6,481 bases of DNA, from contig DHJA01000065.1 of assembly GCA_002404095.1 (NCBI GenBank), positions 1-6,481 on the forward strand, read 5' to 3'. The translations under genes were made by a program, and so were the position numbers. This DNA comes from Planctomycetaceae bacterium UBA4732. Its GTDB lineage: Bacteria > Planctomycetota > Planctomycetia > Gemmatales > Gemmataceae. The notes under the pieces are model-generated. The model did not search any database. It was not told the origin of the DNA and saw nothing but the letters and a program-made list of their open reading frames with translations. Of the stretch, positions 4,517-6,481 are shown piece after piece. Numbering within the stretch: position 1 is the stretch's first letter; each line of letters begins with the position of its first letter.

Positions 4517-6481
4517 ATGAACGCCATATCCGCCTGTGTCGGGGCCGCCGACCTTCGAGAATACCTGTTGGGCCGCATGTCGGAGCCGACGGCCGCAGCC
4601 GTGGAGACGCACGTGGCGTCCTGTCCGGAGTGCCGGAAGCTGTTGCCGACTATCTGGGCCGAGGACGACTTCGTGGCCGACTTCCGCGACCAGGCCGGGC
4701 GTCCGCAGCCGAAGAACGCCCTCCTGGACCGCCTGGCGGGCGACCTGTACGGCCTGCTCCGAAGTTTGCCGACCGACCGCAACGTGACGCCGCCGGCCGC
4801 CGCCGAGGCGACGCCGGCCCCCGGCGGCCTCACGGCGGAGAACGCCGAGGACGTGCGTTCCCTGCTGGCGCCGCCGCGCGAGCCGGACGAACTGGGCCGG
4901 CTGGGCGAATACCGCGTGCTGAAGGTGTTGGGGTCGGGCGGCATGGGCGTGGTTTTCCTGGCGGAGGATACACGGCTGCGGCGGCGCGTGGCCCTGAAGG
5001 CGATGAAGCCGGCGCTGGCGGCGAACGCCCAGGCGCGGCAGCGCTTCCTGCGCGAGGCGCAGCTGACCGCATCGCTGACGCACGACCACGTCGTCGCCGT
5101 CCACCAGGTCGGCGAGGAGAAGGGGGTGCCGTTTCTGGCGATGCCGCTGTTGCAGGGCGAGAGCCTGGACGCACGGCTGAAGCGCGAGGGCCGGCTGCCG
5201 CTGGCGGAAGTGTTGCACATCGGCCGGGAGACGGCGGAGGGGCTGGCGGCCGCGCACGAACATGGCCTGATCCACCGCGACGTGAAGCCGGCGAACCTTT
5301 GGCTGGAAACGCTGCCGGGCGGCCGGACGCGGGTGAAGGTGCTCGATTTCGGGTTGGCCCGCGCGGGCGACGGTGACGGCGAACACCTGACCCAAACGGG
5401 GGTGGTCGTGGGCACGCCGGCGTACATGGCCCCGGAGCAGGCCCGCGGCGAGAAGGTCGATGCCCGCAGCGACTTGTTCAGCCTCGGCTGCGTGCTGTAC
5501 AAGCTCTGCACCGGCCAGACGCCCTTCGTAGGAGATACGGCAATGGCGGTCCTCACGGCCCTGGCGACGGTTCATCCAAAGCCCGTGAGCGATCTCAACC
5601 CGGACGTGCCGGCGGAACTGTCGGAATTGGTGATGCGTTTGCTGGAAAAGAACCCAGGCCGGCGCCCGGCCTCGGCCGGGGAAGTGGCCCAGGCGCTACA
5701 GGGCCAAGAGATGGGCCTGGCTCGGAAGAACGAGTCCCGAGAGCAGACGGAAACGTCATGCGCCGCCCCGCGTCGCCGCCTGATTTTGGGCGTCGCGGCC
5801 CTGGCGTTGCTGGCCGGTTCCATTGGGGCGGGGGCGGCCCTGATCCGCATCCAAACTGGCCAGGGCGATTACGTCATCGACACCGACGACCCAGACTTCT
5901 CCTTCCGGGTCCACGACGGCGCCGTCGCGCTACAGGACCACAAGATCAACAAAACGTACACCCTGACGGTGGTGCGCGCGGACAAGGGGAGCGGCGAGTT
6001 CGACCTGGAAGTGAACGACGGCGGCGACCTCTCGTTCCGCAAGAAGACCTTCACCATTCGGCGCGGCGAAAAGGTTGCCCTCAACGCTTGGTTCGAGCGC
6101 AAACAAGCGGCCGGCCCGACGGAACTGCCCCATCACGTCGATGACGCCTGGGTCCGGCAGGTCACCGCCCTTGCGACGGAACAGCAGGGGGAGGCGGTGG
6201 CCGCCAAGCTGAAAGAACGCAACCCCGGCCCTGACCCTTGGGTACAGGCAACGATCGGACGCGACGGCGTGACGGAACTGCGGTTCTCGGCGGCCAAGGT
6301 GACGGACATCTCGCCGGTGGCGCTGCCGGGGTTGAAGAAGCTGGAGTGCTATGGGGGAGGGTTCGCTGGGGGAGGGTTCCCTGACGGAAAGGGCAGTCTT
6401 TCAGACCTATCGCCGCTGAAAGGATTATCGCTGACATACCTCACATGTTGGAATTCGCAAGTGTCCGACTTGTCGCCGCTG
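4517..6481 (+). CDS. Transmembrane Ser/Thr kinase with N-terminal zinc motif and C-terminal LRRs (3'-partial)
   Basis: 655 residues are visible and the frame is open at the right edge. Residues 1-50 carry HVASCPEC (His32, Cys36, Cys39), the HxxxCxxC signature of zinc-binding anti-sigma domains; Cys7 could be a fourth ligand. A linker runs to about 130. A complete Hanks-type kinase domain spans about 132-395: glycine loop LGSGGMGVV (138-146), VALK Lys161, helix-C Glu180, catalytic HRDVKPAN (Asp255, Asn260), DFG Asp277, GTPAYMAPE (299-307), SDLFSLG Asp319 and GRRP Arg383. No key residue is missing, so it should be active. One membrane span lies at about 421-443. A beta-rich segment follows (about 448-528, with IDTDDPD and FTIRRGEKV), then a short helical part and leucine-rich repeats from about 595. 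The kinase should be cytoplasmic and the repeats outside. It follows the ECF sigma factor by 89 bp and is likely co-transcribed. Substrate and signal are unknown. Confidence 0.95.
   Translation, partial: MNAISACVGAADLREYLLGRMSEPTAAAVETHVASCPECRKLLPTIWAEDDFVADFRDQAGRPQPKNALLDRLAGDLYGLLRSLPTDRNVTPPAAAEATPAPGGLTAENAEDVRSLLAPPREPDELGRLGEYRVLKVLGSGGMGVVFLAEDTRLRRRVALKAMKPALAANAQARQRFLREAQLTASLTHDHVVAVHQVGEEKGVPFLAMPLLQGESLDARLKREGRLPLAEVLHIGRETAEGLAAAHEHGLIHRDVKPANLWLETLPGGRTRVKVLDFGLARAGDGDGEHLTQTGVVVGTPAYMAPEQARGEKVDARSDLFSLGCVLYKLCTGQTPFVGDTAMAVLTALATVHPKPVSDLNPDVPAELSELVMRLLEKNPGRRPASAGEVAQALQGQEMGLARKNESREQTETSCAAPRRRLILGVAALALLAGSIGAGAALIRIQTGQGDYVIDTDDPDFSFRVHDGAVALQDHKINKTYTLTVVRADKGSGEFDLEVNDGGDLSFRKKTFTIRRGEKVALNAWFERKQAAGPTELPHHVDDAWVRQVTALATEQQGEAVAAKLKERNPGPDPWVQATIGRDGVTELRFSAAKVTDISPVALPGLKKLECYGGGFAGGGFPDGKGSLSDLSPLKGLSLTYLTCWNSQVSDLSPL
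4610..4633 (+). other. HxxxCxxC anti-sigma-like zinc motif in the kinase N-terminus
   Basis: Residues 32-39 read HVASCPEC. They are preceded by DLREYLLGRMSEPTAAAVETH, i.e. residues 12-32, the two-helix pattern seen in zf-HC2/ZAS-type anti-sigma domains. In those domains the His and two Cys bind zinc together with an upstream Cys, and the fold holds the sigma factor. Cys7 is a possible upstream ligand. Similar segments occur at the N-terminus of many planctomycete kinases. Whether this one binds zinc or the neighbouring sigma factor is inferred only from motif and gene order. Confidence 0.7.
5777..5845 (+). other. Single membrane span of the kinase
   Basis: Residues 421-443 are a continuous run of hydrophobic and small residues (LILGVAALALLAG and on). 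Basic residues PRRR stand just before it on the kinase side, consistent with the kinase being cytoplasmic and the C-terminal part outside. Confidence 0.85.
6299..6481 (+). repeat. Start of leucine-rich repeat array in the kinase ectodomain
   Basis: The repeated element is V/L-S/T-D-L/I-SP, found at residues 595-600, 628-633 and 649-654. The last two are spaced 21 residues apart and include the intervening LKGLSLTYLTCWNSQ. This is the short leucine-rich repeat type common in planctomycete surface proteins. The first two are 33 residues apart because a glycine-rich stretch intervenes (613-626). The array continues past the window edge. Confidence 0.75.
6353..6382 (+). repeat. 15-bp tandem duplication inside the first LRR
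   Basis: GGGGGAGGGTTC occurs at 6353-6364 and again at 6368-6379, giving two successive 15-bp units (codons GGG GGA GGG TTC GCT, then GGG GGA GGG TTC CCT). The protein reads GGGFA-GGGFP at residues 613-622. The frame is kept. It accounts for part of the extra length of the first leucine-rich repeat. Confidence 0.8.

Noticed and set aside
3724..5376. 550-residue plus-strand open frame across the sigma factor and kinase genes
   Set aside because: It is in a different frame from two genes with clear catalytic and binding motifs, it is dominated by Arg, Pro, Gly and Ala, and it shows no domain. Long frames of this kind are expected as shadows of GC-rich genes.
4364..5575. Minus-strand open frames of 403 and 357 residues opposite the kinase
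   Set aside because: Both are antisense to the well-supported kinase domain, overlap each other in different frames, and are rich in Arg, His, Gln and Ser without motifs. They are codon-bias shadows.

Overview
The window looks like a chromosomal segment of a GC-rich member of the Planctomycetota, probably close to Gemmata and relatives. This is inferred from three things. The YidC has a large periplasmic domain and a long basic C-terminal tail. An ECF-type sigma factor is followed by a transmembrane Ser/Thr kinase with an N-terminal zinc-finger-like segment and C-terminal leucine-rich repeats. The spacers carry short palindromic and 10-bp-period repeats. No phylogenetic search was possible.

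Layout. Positions 1-156 are non-coding and hold an inverted pair of arrays built on a 10-bp unit (ATGAACACAG), just beyond the 3' end of yidC. Positions 157-2691 (minus strand) encode the membrane protein insertase YidC, 844 aa. Positions 2692-2838 are a spacer with three short GC-rich palindromes, two of them identical 28-bp direct copies. Positions 2839-3612 (minus strand) encode a calcineurin-like metallophosphoesterase of 257 aa that starts at a GTG with a good ribosome binding site. Positions 3613-3860 are a divergent regulatory spacer with one promoter candidate facing each way. Positions 3861-4427 (plus strand) encode an ECF-type sigma factor of 188 aa. From 4517 to beyond the right edge (plus strand) runs a large receptor-like Ser/Thr kinase, of which 655 residues are visible and which is still open at the window end.

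How the genes relate. The phosphoesterase and yidC share a strand and are probably read from the promoter near 3704-3732, with the palindrome cluster between them as a possible processing or attenuation site. On the other strand the sigma factor and kinase form a two-gene unit. The kinase begins with an HxxxCxxC motif of the kind found in zinc-binding anti-sigma factors, then has a complete kinase domain, one membrane span, a beta-rich extracytoplasmic module and leucine-rich repeats. The simplest reading is that the kinase polypeptide senses an external cue and controls the adjacent sigma factor. Sigma factor-kinase neighbours are already known from planctomycetes, so the type of arrangement is not new. 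The detailed fusion and the repeats are the parts most worth a second look.
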